64,000 bases of DNA from Porphyrobacter sp. AAP82 (GTDB taxonomy: Bacteria > Pseudomonadota > Alphaproteobacteria > Sphingomonadales > Sphingomonadaceae), in contig NZ_ANFX01000037.1 in assembly GCF_000331285.1 (NCBI RefSeq), positions 62,001 through 126,000 on the forward strand, given 5' to 3'. Below, piece after piece: positions 9,222 to 17,780 of this stretch. Position 1 is the stretch's first letter; every line of letters begins with the position of its first letter. The position numbers and the translations under genes are program-made. The notes below the pieces were generated by a model. It saw only the letters and a list, made by a program, of their open reading frames with translations. It made no database searches and was not told the DNA's origin.

Positions 9222-9968
9222 CTACCAGTCTCCTGCCGTGCCCATCCACAGCGCGAGCGCGGCGATGGCGGCGGTCTCGCCGCGCAGGATGCGCGGGCCG
9301 AGGGTGATCGAGCGGGACTGCGGGAGGGCCCTGATGCCTGCGCGTTCGGCATCGTCGAAGCCGCCTTCGGGGCCGGTGAGGATCGCGGCGGGGGCGCCCT
9401 TGCTGTCCCGGAACGCTTCTGCTGCCGGCTCGCCCCCATTCTCGTCGGCGAAGAACAGCGCGCGGCTCTCGGGCCAATCGGCGAGCAGCGCGTCGAGCTT
9501 CACCGGCTCGGCCAGCTGCGGCAGCGCCGTGCGGGCGCATTGCTCGGCGGCCTCGGTGGTGATCGCGCGGGCGCGCTCCAGGTTGAGCTTGTCGGCGACG
9601 CAGCGGCGGGTGACGAGCGGCTGGATCAGGCCTGCGCCGAGTTCGGTCGCCTTTTCGAGCACGAAGTCGAAGCGGTCCTTCTTGAGCAGGGCCGGGCACA
9701 GCCACAGATCGGGCACCGCCTCGCGGGGCCTCAGCATCGCGGCGACTTCGAGCATCACATCGCGCTTGCCCACATCCGTCACCCGCGCGGCCCATTCGCC
9801 GGTCATGTCGTCGCACAGGATCACGGCATCGCCCGCCGCCACCCGCATCACCCGGGCGAGGTAATGCGCCGCATTGCCCTCGATCCGCACAGCCGCGCCC
9901 GCCGCTAGGGTCTCGGCGACGAACAGGCGCGGGGCGCTCTTCGGGGGCCATGCGGGAGTGGCGGGCAT
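9222..9968 (-). CDS. rsmE: 16S rRNA (uracil(1498)-N3)-methyltransferase RsmE
   Basis: A 248-residue SPOUT-class methyltransferase that makes m3U1498 in 16S rRNA of the assembled 30S subunit. The N-terminal PUA-like domain has 'NAAHYLARVMRVAAGD'. The SPOUT domain shows 'KKDRFDFVLEKATELGAGLIQPL', 'ILTGPEGGFDDAE' and 'LGPRILRGETAA', the trefoil-knot SAM site. Length and motif order match the family. It starts at ATG 9968 and is divergent from the small membrane protein gene at 10008, leaving 39 nt between the two starts. Confidence 0.93.
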   Translation of the reverse strand: MPATPAWPPKSAPRLFVAETLAAGAAVRIEGNAAHYLARVMRVAAGDAVILCDDMTGEWAARVTDVGKRDVMLEVAAMLRPREAVPDLWLCPALLKKDRFDFVLEKATELGAGLIQPLVTRRCVADKLNLERARAITTEAAEQCARTALPQLAEPVKLDALLADWPESRALFFADENGGEPAAEAFRDSKGAPAAILTGPEGGFDDAERAGIRALPQSRSITLGPRILRGETAAIAALALWMGTAGDW

Positions 9969-10007
9969 GGCTTGGCCCTAGGCGCTTGCGGCGCTAGGGA
10001 GCAAGAT

Positions 10008-10388
10008 ATGTCCGCGCGAACCGCACAATTCCTGATCGCCGCCGTGTTCCTGACGCTGGGCGGCTGGGCGCTGTTTGCCCCTGCGAGCGTGATCGCACTC
10101 GCCATCACGCCGGCCTATCAGGACAGCGCCTTCCTGACCCGCTTTGCGATCGCCTGCTTCGGCGCGCAGGCGCTGCTGTTCGGCTTGATGGTGCTGGTGA
10201 CGCGCTGGAGCGCGCGCAGCTTTGCCGTGTTCGCCGTGCTGCTGCTGCCGTTCTTCGGCTTCAATTACTGGTTCCACTATCGCGAGCCGGTGCTGACGAG
10301 CATCGGCATGCTCGATTTCGCGGGCAACGCGGCCATGCTGGTATTGGCGGCGATCGGCTGGCGCGCGGCGCGGGCGGAGGCGGCATGA
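10008..10388 (+). CDS. Small four-helix membrane protein, family unknown
   Basis: A 126-residue protein with four predicted membrane segments: about 5-25 (AQFLIAAVFLTLGGWAL), 42-65, 72-92 and 102-120. I do not recognise the family; there are no catalytic motifs. ATG 10008 is preceded by GGGAGCAAGAT and begins MSARTAQFLIAAV; an upstream in-frame start would overlap the rsmE start and lacks a signal. The last codons overlap ubiA (ATGA), so it is probably translated with ubiA and acts in the same inner membrane. Confidence 0.7.
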   Translation: MSARTAQFLIAAVFLTLGGWALFAPASVIALAITPAYQDSAFLTRFAIACFGAQALLFGLMVLVTRWSARSFAVFAVLLLPFFGFNYWFHYREPVLTSIGMLDFAGNAAMLVLAAIGWRAARAEAA

Positions 10389-11287
10389 CCGACACCATTG
10401 TCCCCGACACCGAGCATCGCGGCCTCGTCGCGCGGCTGCCGCAGCTTCCGCGCGATCTGGCGCTGCTGGCGCGGTTCGACCGGCCGATCGGGTGGTGGCT
10501 GTTGTTCTGGCCCTGCGTCTTCGCTGTGTGGCTGGCGGGGGCCGGGTGGCAGCCCGTGCTGCTCGGCTGGCTGCTGCTCGGGAGCATCGCCATGCGCGGG
10601 GCGGGGTGCGTCTATAACGACATCGTCGATGCCGATCTCGACGCCAAGGTCGCGCGCACCGCACTGCGCCCTGTCGCAAGCGGGCGGGTGTCGAAGAAGG
10701 CCGCGTGGGCGTGGCTCGTCAGCCTCTGCCTCGTCGGCCTCGTCGTGCTGCTGCAACTCAGGTGGCAGGCGCAGGCCGTTGCGCTCGGCAGCCTTGCGCT
10801 GGTCGCCGCCTATCCTTTCATGAAGCGCATCACCTGGTGGCCGCAGGCGTGGCTCGGCATGGTGTTCAACTGGGGGCTGCTGGTCGGCTGGAGCGAGCTC
10901 AGGTGGGACAACTGGGACGCGCTCGCGGCGCTCTATGCCGGTGCGATCTGCTGGGTGATCGGCTATGACACGATCTATGCGCTCCAGGACCGCGAGGATG
11001 ACGCGATGGTCGGCATCCGCTCATCGGCGCTGGCGATGGGGGCGCGGGTCAAGGGCGGGATCGCCGCCTTCTATGCCGGCGCCATCGGCTTGTGGGCGCT
11101 GGCCTTCTGGCTTTACCGCGCCGATCCGTTCGCGCTTTTCGCGCTGCTGCCGGTGGCGGGGCATCTGGCATGGCAGGTGGCGAGCCTCGATACGGATTAT
11201 CCGATGAACCCGCTCGCCCGGTTCCGCGCCAACCGTTGGGCCGGCGCGCTGATGGCGGCGGCGTGCTACGTGGTCGGGAACGCCTGA
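10385..11287 (+). CDS. ubiA: 4-hydroxybenzoate octaprenyltransferase
   Basis: A 300-residue integral-membrane UbiA prenyltransferase with about eight or nine helices. It joins a polyprenyl chain to 4-hydroxybenzoate in ubiquinone synthesis. The first Asp-rich motif is N78-D79-IV-D82-ADL-D86, and the second is 'YDTIYALQDREDD' (about 197-209); both bind the prenyl diphosphate through Mg2+. 'RTALRPVASG' after the first motif is the typical substrate loop. The ATG overlaps the preceding small membrane protein gene by 4 nt. Confidence 0.93.
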   Translation: MTDTIVPDTEHRGLVARLPQLPRDLALLARFDRPIGWWLLFWPCVFAVWLAGAGWQPVLLGWLLLGSIAMRGAGCVYNDIVDADLDAKVARTALRPVASGRVSKKAAWAWLVSLCLVGLVVLLQLRWQAQAVALGSLALVAAYPFMKRITWWPQAWLGMVFNWGLLVGWSELRWDNWDALAALYAGAICWVIGYDTIYALQDREDDAMVGIRSSALAMGARVKGGIAAFYAGAIGLWALAFWLYRADPFALFALLPVAGHLAWQVASLDTDYPMNPLARFRANRWAGALMAAACYVVGNA

Positions 11288-11291
11288 GCCG

Positions 11292-11948
11292 ATGTGCAAC
11301 CTCTACCGCATGACCAAGCCGCCCAGCGAGGTCGCGGCGTGGTTCGGGGCGGTGGAGGGCGCTGGCGGCGCCAATTTCGCGGCCGAGGTCTATCCGGGCT
11401 ACACCGGCCTCGTGGTGGCCGATGGCGCGGTCCGGCCCATGACCTGGGGCTTCCCGCTGGTGCTGAAGGGCGCCAAGGGCCAGCCCCTGAAGCCGAGGCC
11501 GGTTAACAACGCGAGGGAAGATAAGCTAACGACAGGCTTCTGGCGCCATGCCTTCCAGCACCGTCGCTGCCTGATCCCGCTCGAGGCGTGGGCCGAGGCC
11601 GAGGGGCCCAAGGGGCGCATGACGCGCACGTGGCTGTCCCCGGGCGGGCTGTCGCTCCCCGATGCGCCGCTGTTCGCGGTGGCGGGCGTATGGCGGCCGT
11701 CCGATGAATGGGGCGATTGCTATGCGATGGTGATGACCGCCAGCGCGGGCAGCGATGCGGCCGCCGTGCACGAGCGGATGCCGGTGCTGCTGGCCCCTGC
11801 CGATCAGAGCCGCTGGCTGACCACGCCCCCCGCCGAGGCGCACGCGCTGTGCCGCGCCTGGACAGGTCCGCTGGCGATCGCCCGCACCGCCGAGCCATGG
11901 TCGCAGCGCAAGCCCGCCGCGCCGCCCGCAGGGCCGGTGCTGCTCTAG
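11292..11948 (+). CDS. SOS response-associated peptidase family protein (SRAP, YedK/HMCES)
   Basis: A 218-residue SRAP protein. Cys2 is exposed after Met removal (MCNLYRMTK) and forms a thiazolidine DNA-protein crosslink with abasic sites in single-stranded DNA. The catalytic set is present: Asn72/73 in 'PVNNAREDK', Glu98 in 'LIPLEAW' and His160 in 'VHERMPVLL', in the positions expected from E. coli YedK (N75, E105, H160). The family shields abasic sites from strand breakage. It lies 4 nt after ubiA, probably in the same transcript, and no LexA-like box is seen upstream. Confidence 0.9.
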   Translation: MCNLYRMTKPPSEVAAWFGAVEGAGGANFAAEVYPGYTGLVVADGAVRPMTWGFPLVLKGAKGQPLKPRPVNNAREDKLTTGFWRHAFQHRRCLIPLEAWAEAEGPKGRMTRTWLSPGGLSLPDAPLFAVAGVWRPSDEWGDCYAMVMTASAGSDAAAVHERMPVLLAPADQSRWLTTPPAEAHALCRAWTGPLAIARTAEPWSQRKPAAPPAGPVLL

Positions 11949-11950
11949 GG

Positions 11951-11966
11951 TGCCCGGACGCGGGCA
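11951..11966 (+). terminator. Short hairpin after the SRAP gene
   Basis: TGCCCG-GACG-CGGGCA forms a 6-bp stem directly after the stop of the SRAP gene (11948). There is no U-run after it, so intrinsic termination is only possible. It could end the ubiA-SRAP transcript before the autotransporter gene. Confidence 0.35.
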
Positions 11967-12019
11967 GGAACGGAAATCCTCTCAGTTGATATTTTGTCAC
12001 TTTTGAGATTGCCGAAAAG

Positions 12020-12037
12020 AGGTTAACGCAGGTTAAC
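12020..12037 (+). promoter_or_regulatory. Direct repeat GGTTAAC, one helical turn apart
   Basis: GGTTAAC occurs at 12021-12027 and 12031-12037, 10 bp apart, on the same DNA face, 21 nt before the start of the autotransporter gene; a TTAACTAACC tail follows. This spacing is what a dimeric or tandem regulator would use. The purine run GGGGGGAAAA just before ATG 12058 can serve as ribosome binding site. No known factor can be named. Confidence 0.35.
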
Positions 12038-12057
12038 TAACCGGGGGGAAAATTAAT

Positions 12058-14155
12058 ATGTTTACCGAATCGCGCCGCGCATCCGCGCAGGTTTCGTCGC
12101 GCGTGCGCGCCCAGTCCAAGTCTGCTTCCCTCCTCACCAGCACCGCCCTGATCCCGGTCGCGGCCGCCTTGGCCTTGATGCCTTCACAGGCCTTTGCCGA
12201 AACCGTCGTGTGGGACGGCGAGACCAGCACCGACCCGGCAACCGCGACCAACTGGAACATCGACATGCTGCCTTCGGGCACGGGCGTGGTGGTCATCGAT
12301 TCGAGTGCGGTGCCCAGTCAGCCCCGCGTTGTCAGCGCGGTCACCTGGGGTGAGACCAATATCTCGGCCGGTGTGCTTTCGCTCGCCGACCGGCTGACGT
12401 CGAACATCACCATCTCGGACACGGGCACGGTTGATGTTGAATTTGGCGGCAACGTTACCGGCAACATCGATGTGCAGAGCGGCGGCACCCTCATTGTTCG
12501 CGACCTTCTGGCCGCGTCAGCCAGCATCACGCTGAACGGCACGGGCCAGAACGGCACGGGCCAGAACGGCACAGGGGCGTTGCGCGGCTTGGGACAGGTC
12601 CCACTCCTGTTTGCTGGCGTAACGCTCGCCTCGGACAGCCGGATCGAATCCGATGTCGGATTGTCCATCTTCAGCACCGTCAGCGGAACGGGCCAGACAC
12701 TGACCTTTGGCGGCAGTGGCACAACCGTGATCCAAAGCGGTTCGATCCGCACCGGGACCGGCTCGGTCATCAAGGAAGGGGGCGGCTTTCTCGGACTCTT
12801 CGGGGCCAACACCTATACGGGTGATACCCATATCAAGCAGGGCGGTCTGCAATTCGGGTTCGGCTCCGCCTTGTCCGACACCGGGCTGCTGATTCTCGAT
12901 GCAGGCACATCGGCTGCGCTGGTGGCGGGCAGCGAGACCATCGGCGGGCTTTCAGGCAGCGGCACCCTTTTCATCCAGACCAGTGGAAACCTTACCATTG
13001 GCAGCGCGCTGGATTCGACCTTCAGCGGCAGTATCCAGGTGGCCGGGACTGGCGGCATTGCCAAGCAGGGCACCGGCACGCTGACGCTGACGGGCAACAA
13101 CAGCTACACCGGGCAGACCACGGTGTCGGGCGGGACGCTCAAGATCGGCAGTGCCAACGCGCTCGGCAGCGCCGCAGCCGGAACGATCGTCAGCAGCGGT
13201 GGCACCCTGCTGATCGTCGGATCCTCGCCGAACCTCGCCATCACCGAAGCGCTGACGATCACCGGCACCGGTGTGAACGGCGGCGGCGCGATCCGGATCG
13301 AGCCCGATGCCACCTCGGGCAATCAGGGCGTCAATCTGTTCGGCGGTGTCACGCTGGCAGGCGATGCGACGATCACGGTCACCGACCGGATCTTCCTCGG
13401 CATCAGCAGTGGGGATATCGGTATCGGCACTTCGACCCTGACCTTCAAAGCGGAAGAGACGGGCAATTCCACCACCACCGTGAGCAGCAGAATCACGGGC
13501 ACAGGCGGGGTGACCAAGACCGGGTCCGGGCTGCTCAATCTGGCCGGCACCAACTCGTTCACCGGGCCGCTGACGATCAACGGCGGCGATCTGAACCTGG
13601 TCTTCGGGGCGGCGCTGGCCGATACGGTCGCGGTCAGCATGAGTGCGGGCGCGCGCCTCTTCGTCACCAATTCCGAAACCATCGGTTCGCTGGCCGGGAC
13701 GGGCACAGTCAATATCGGAACCGGGGCGGTCTTCACCACCGGCGGCAACAACACCTCGACGACCTTTGCCGGGGTCATCGGTGGAGCCGGCGCTCTCGCC
13801 AAGACCGGCACCGGCACCTTCGCGCTGACCGGCACCAGCAACTACGGCGGCGCCACCACGATCAGCGACGGCACGCTGCAAATCGGCGATGGCGGCACGA
13901 CCGGATCGATCACCAGCACCTCGATCGTCAACAACTCCATTCTCGAATTCAACCGCTCCGACAACATCTCCTATAACGGCGTGATCAGCGGCAGCGGCTC
14001 GGTGATCAAGCGCGGGGCGGGCTTCCTCACGCTCTTCCAGGCCAACACCTACGACGGCGCGACGACGATCACGGCACCGGCATGGGCACGACGACCGTCA
14101 ACGGCGGGGTCCTGAATTTGATCGGCGGCGCATCGCTTGCCGATAATGCGCGGGT
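12058..14155 (+). pseudogene. Autotransporter passenger remnant (frameshifted and truncated)
   Basis: MFTESRRASAQVSSRVRAQS and a long hydrophobic stretch ending AFAETVVWDG form an extended signal peptide. Gly/Thr-rich passenger repeats follow, of the autotransporter-associated beta-strand type, e.g. 'GTLTLTGNNSYTGQTTVSGG', recurring to the end. The frame is broken near 14072: 'acgatcacggcaccggc' needs one extra C to read TITGTGMGTTTVNGG, which then continues in the new frame to LIGGASLADNARV. At 14155 the repeat pattern stops in mid-unit against a GC-rich palindrome. No C-terminal beta-barrel (PF03797) is present, so it cannot be exported in the normal way. A 15-bp tandem repeat at 12535-12576 encodes NGTGQ copies. 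Confidence 0.8.
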
Positions 14156-14186
14156 CCGGCCCCCTCCCGCTGCGGGAGGGGGCCGG
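14156..14186. terminator. Perfect 31-nt GC-rich palindrome, probable bidirectional terminator
   Basis: CCGGCCCCCTCCCGC - T - GCGGGAGGGGGCCGG is a perfect 15-bp stem with a one-base loop. It lies 12 nt past the stop of the SixA-like gene (minus strand, stop at 14199) and exactly where the autotransporter passenger is cut off. The core CCCTCCCGC/GCGGGAGGG is the same as in the element inside the ABC-F gene at 54984-55007, which points to a repeated family rather than a lone terminator. Confidence 0.6.
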
Positions 14187-14198
14187 AGCAGGGGGGGC

Positions 14199-14738
14199 TT
14201 AGCCCTCCGGCCCCAGCGCCGGATCAAGATCGCGGGGCCGGGCGAAGTAGACCAGCTCGGCGCAGTAGCGCTTCAACTCGCTCCAGTGCGCGATATCGCA
14301 TTCGAGCACGGCGTAGGCGGCGGTCGGGAACTTCACGACCGCCTCCTTGAACAGCGCGTTCTCCTTGGCGGGCGCGACCAGTTCGAGGAGCACGTCCTGC
14401 AGGCCCGGGTTGTGGCCGGAAATGAGGATCGCTTTCGCTTCCCCGTCACCCGTGCCCGCGTGGGCCTCGATCGTCTCGACGATGGTGTCGAAGCTCGCCA
14501 GATAGAGCCGCTGGTCGTAGATCGGGCTGACCTCGGGCAGCGCGCCTTCCAGCGTCAGCTTCACGCGCACCGCCGGGCTTGCCAGCACCTTGTCCCACCT
14601 GACCCCGTGGTCGCGGATATGCTGGCCGATGAGCACTGCGCCCTTGCGGCCCCGCGCGTTCAGCCCGCGGTCGAAATCGCGCTGGCTGGTATCGTCCCAG
14701 TCGGACTTGGCGTGGCGCAGGAGCCCCAGAATCTTCAT
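14199..14738 (-). CDS. sixA: SixA-like histidine phosphatase family protein
   Basis: A 179-residue branch-2-like histidine phosphatase. MKILGLLRHAKS puts the phosphorylated catalytic His at residue 9 in the RHAKS motif of SixA. 'ILISGHNPGLQDVLLEL' (about 108-124) holds the second His. SixA removes phosphate from His-containing phosphotransfer domains or from the nitrogen PTS. Its ATG overlaps the stop codon of the upstream helicase gene (4 nt), so the two are translated together. Confidence 0.82.
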   Translation of the reverse strand: MKILGLLRHAKSDWDDTSQRDFDRGLNARGRKGAVLIGQHIRDHGVRWDKVLASPAVRVKLTLEGALPEVSPIYDQRLYLASFDTIVETIEAHAGTGDGEAKAILISGHNPGLQDVLLELVAPAKENALFKEAVVKFPTAAYAVLECDIAHWSELKRYCAELVYFARPRDLDPALGPEG

Positions 14739-17485
14739 CGCTGCAAGGCTCCTCCGGCGTGCTCGCTCGGGCTATGCAGAACACCAGAGCCGAGCCGTTG
14801 TAAAGCCTCATCGAGCGTGACGCGCAGCACCGGCGTGCCGGCGGGGAAGGCGGGCAGGAGCCGCGAGGGGAAGGCGGGGCTGAGGACGATGAAGTGCCCG
14901 GCATCGTCCTTGCTGCGGATCAGCCGTCCGAAGGCCTGCGCCAGCCGCGCGCGAATGATGCGGTCGTCATAGGCAGAACCGCCGCCCGCCAGGCGCCGCG
15001 CCTTGTGGAGGATATCGGGGCGGGGCCAGGGGACCTGCTCAATGACGACGCAGCGCAGCGAGTGGCCGGGCACGTCCACCCCGTCGCGCAGGGCATCGGT
15101 GCCGATCAGGCTGGCGCGCGGATCGTCACGGAAAATGTCCACCAGAGTGCCGGTGTCGATCGGGTCGACATGCTGGGCATAGACCGGCAGGCCCGCCCGC
15201 GCGAGCCGGTCGGCAATGCGGCCATGCACCGCGCGCAGGCGGCGGATCGCGGTGAACAGCCCGAGCACGCCGCCGCCGCTGGCCTCGATGATCCGCGCAT
15301 AGGCTCCGGCGAGGGCAGGCAGGTCGCCCTTGGCGATATCGGTGACGATCAGCACCTCGGCGCGGGACGCGTAATCGAAGGGGCTGGTCGCGGCCGAAAG
15401 CAGCGGCGCGACCGCGACATGCTCCGCGCCGGAACGGGCGATGGCGCTGTCCCACTTGCTGTCATCCTCGGTGCGGTCGGTCAGCGTCGCGCTGGTCAGC
15501 AGCACGCCGTGCGCGGGTTCGAGCACCACGCGGGCAAACGGCTTCATCGGATCGAGCCAGCGCCGGTGGATCGCGACGTCGAACTCGCGCGCATCCGAAC
15601 GGTCGACCGCGAGCCAGTCGACGAACTCGGGATCGGCCGGGCCGCCCAACCGGCCAATCAGCGATTCCCATGCGGCGACGAGGTCGATCCGCCAGGCGAG
15701 CGCAAACCGCGCGCCTTCGATGCGCGCGCGGCCCTGCGCGTCGAGCCAGTCGGGCGGCTCGGCAAGGATCGCCTCGAGCCTGCCGCCCAGCCGGATCAGC
15801 GGCACGCGGATGCTGGCGAGCGCTTCGGACGCCGCGCCCGCCGCCTCGATCACCTCGCCCGGCAGGCCCGCGGCCTCGGTCTCGATCCCGTAGCCTGCCT
15901 CCTGCCCGCCGCTCTCGTCGCGGGCATAGGTGGCGGTGCGCACCGCGGCGAGGAGCGCTTCCAAGGGCCCGAAGGGGCTGTTCTCGGAAAGCCGCTGGAG
16001 CCAGCCGTCCGAGGGGAGCAATTGCCCCGCCTTGCACGCCGCCGCGATGGCCTCGGCGCCCGCATCGTCATAGCTCGCCACATCGGCCAGCCGCGCGGCG
16101 AGGCCCCGGCGGCGGCCGCGCGATTCCTTCTCGGGGCCGATGATCCAGCGCCTGAGCTCGATCGTCTCCTGCCCGCTCAGCGTGGCGGCGAAGGTGCTGT
16201 CGGCGGCGTCGAAGACGTGGTGGCCCTCGTCGAAGATCAGCCGCGTCGGCCGCTGGTTCGGATCGCGGGCGCGCGCGGCGTTGACCATGACGAGGGCATG
16301 ATTGGCGATCACCAGATCGGCCTGCGCCGAATCCCGCGCGGCGCGCTCGATGAAGCACTTCCGGTAGTGCGGGCAGCCGGCATAGATGCACTCGCCGCGC
16401 TGGTCGGTGAGCGCGGCGATCCCGCGCTTTCGGAACAGCGTGCCGAGCCAGCCGGGCAGGTCGCCGCCGATCATGTCGCCATCGCGCGTATAGGCCCCCC
16501 AGCGCGCGGCCAGCTGCGCAAAGATCGCCGGGCGGCCGGCAAAGCCGCCTTGCAATGCGTCCTCGAGGTTGAGGAGGCAGAGGTAGTTCTCGCGCCCCTT
16601 CCTCACCACCACCGGCGGCGTCCCGTCGGCGCGCTTGACCGGCCAGGCGCGGCGGCTTTCGGCGCGCAATTGGCGTTGCAGGTTCTTGGTGAAGGTCGAG
16701 ACCCATACCGTGCCGCCGCTTGAGGCCGCCCACAGCGAGGCGGGGGCGAGATAGCCCAAAGTCTTGCCGATCCCCGTCCCGGCCTGCGCCAGCGCGAGGT
16801 GCGGCCTGCCCGGGGCCGGGCGCGGGGCGAAGATCCGCGCGACATCGGCCGCATAGGCGCGCTGCCCCTCGCGCTGTTCCGCGCCCTCGCCGGTGAGCCG
16901 CGCGAGCTGCGCCTGCACCGCCTGCGGATCGAGTTCGACCTGCCGCGGGGCGGGGCGCTCGCCCGCTTCCTCCCATTCGGGCAGCCGCGCGAACAGCCAG
17001 CGTTCGGCGCGCTCGGGCTTGGCGATGTGCGGGCGCAAGACCTGCGCCCATGGCCAGCGCAGGCGTTCCAGCGATTGCACCGCGCTCCACGCGCCCTCGC
17101 GCTCGAACCATTCGGGGTCGCGGCAGACGGCGATCAGCGCCGCGCCCGCGCGCTGGAGCAGTTCGGGCACGGCGGCATCGCTCTCGGGCACAGGCAGTCC
17201 CAGCGCCTCGGCGAGGCCGCGCGGGGTCGGCACGCAGAAACGCGCGGGGTGGATGAAGGCGAAGGCCTCGAGCAGGTCCAGTCCCGACAGGTCGGGATAG
17301 CCCAGCCGGCTCGCCACCAGCGGCGCGTTGAGCATCAGCACGGGCGTATCGGCGGCGGCCATGACCGCATCGCCCTTGGACACGGCCTGCGTCGTGCCCG
17401 AGGGGGAGCGCAGCCAGTGGCCGCCGTGGCTGGCGTGGAGCGCGGGCAGGGCCAAGGCGTCGGCAAGCGGATCGGGGAGGGTCAC
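14735..17485 (-). CDS. DinG/XPD-family ATP-dependent DNA helicase
   Basis: 916 residues. Superfamily 2 helicase of the XPD/DinG branch, which carries a 4Fe-4S cluster. Walker A is 'AQAGTGIGKTLGYL' with Lys241, and the Walker B box is 'FDEGHHVFDAAD' (Asp419). The cluster Cys set is one Cys in 'NYLCLLNLED' and three in 'GECIYAGCPHYRKCF' (about 365-380). Motif VI-like 'QAFGRLIRSKDDAG' lies near the C-terminus. It unwinds DNA 5'-3' and removes D-loops or R-loops; the Cys are intact. GTG 17485 (MTLPDPLADALALPAL) is preferred; an upstream GTG at 17533 would add 16 residues. Confidence 0.88.
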   Translation of the reverse strand: MTLPDPLADALALPALHASHGGHWLRSPSGTTQAVSKGDAVMAAADTPVLMLNAPLVASRLGYPDLSGLDLLEAFAFIHPARFCVPTPRGLAEALGLPVPESDAAVPELLQRAGAALIAVCRDPEWFEREGAWSAVQSLERLRWPWAQVLRPHIAKPERAERWLFARLPEWEEAGERPAPRQVELDPQAVQAQLARLTGEGAEQREGQRAYAADVARIFAPRPAPGRPHLALAQAGTGIGKTLGYLAPASLWAASSGGTVWVSTFTKNLQRQLRAESRRAWPVKRADGTPPVVVRKGRENYLCLLNLEDALQGGFAGRPAIFAQLAARWGAYTRDGDMIGGDLPGWLGTLFRKRGIAALTDQRGECIYAGCPHYRKCFIERAARDSAQADLVIANHALVMVNAARARDPNQRPTRLIFDEGHHVFDAADSTFAATLSGQETIELRRWIIGPEKESRGRRRGLAARLADVASYDDAGAEAIAAACKAGQLLPSDGWLQRLSENSPFGPLEALLAAVRTATYARDESGGQEAGYGIETEAAGLPGEVIEAAGAASEALASIRVPLIRLGGRLEAILAEPPDWLDAQGRARIEGARFALAWRIDLVAAWESLIGRLGGPADPEFVDWLAVDRSDAREFDVAIHRRWLDPMKPFARVVLEPAHGVLLTSATLTDRTEDDSKWDSAIARSGAEHVAVAPLLSAATSPFDYASRAEVLIVTDIAKGDLPALAGAYARIIEASGGGVLGLFTAIRRLRAVHGRIADRLARAGLPVYAQHVDPIDTGTLVDIFRDDPRASLIGTDALRDGVDVPGHSLRCVVIEQVPWPRPDILHKARRLAGGGSAYDDRIIRARLAQAFGRLIRSKDDAGHFIVLSPAFPSRLLPAFPAGTPVLRVTLDEALQRLGSGVLHSPSEHAGGALQR

Positions 17486-17636
17486 GCCGGCATCATTGGG
17501 CGCGCCGCGCGGCGATGTAAACGCCGCCGCCACGCGCTTTGCCCGCCCGGCATCGGCGCTGTCCTACATGCCGCGCGCGGCGTATAGCGGGCAGGACGAA
17601 AGGCAAAGCGCGAAGGCCACAACGCGCGCGCACAGT

Positions 17637-17725
17637 GTGAACTTCGGAATATATCAATAAATATCTGAATAAATTGACAAAAGCCTGTAGGATTGCGCTT
17701 CACACGGTGTGAACTTCGTGAACTT
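17637..17725. promoter_or_regulatory. Three copies of GTGAACTT upstream of lysS
   Basis: GTGAACTT lies at 17637-17644, 17709-17716 and 17718-17725; the first two are embedded in a longer direct repeat CAC(A/G)GTGTGAACTTCG (17631-17646 and 17703-17718). The palindrome TTCACAC-G-GTGTGAA is at 17699-17713. An AT-rich stretch with TTGACA (17674-17679) lies between the copies. The 295-bp region separates the helicase gene (minus) from lysS (plus) and probably holds promoters for both; a repeated operator is likely but the regulator is unknown. Confidence 0.45.
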
Positions 17726-17780
17726 TGCGCGCGCCAATCCCCTTGCCAGCCGCCCCGAGCCCCGTAATAGCCGCCCCACA

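Noticed and set aside
12535..12576. 15-bp tandem repeat considered as a phase-variation site
   Set aside because: The unit length is a multiple of three, so copy changes keep frame; it is simply the repetitive passenger.
14157..14972. Continuation of the autotransporter frame past the palindrome
   Set aside because: After 14155 the translated sequence is the antisense of the SixA-like gene and the helicase gene; it has no repeat or barrel motif.
17570..17580. A further CCTACAT before lysS, like the shared motif
   Set aside because: It lacks the preceding T-run and the AAATAACC, and a 7-mer is expected several times by chance in 64 kb.
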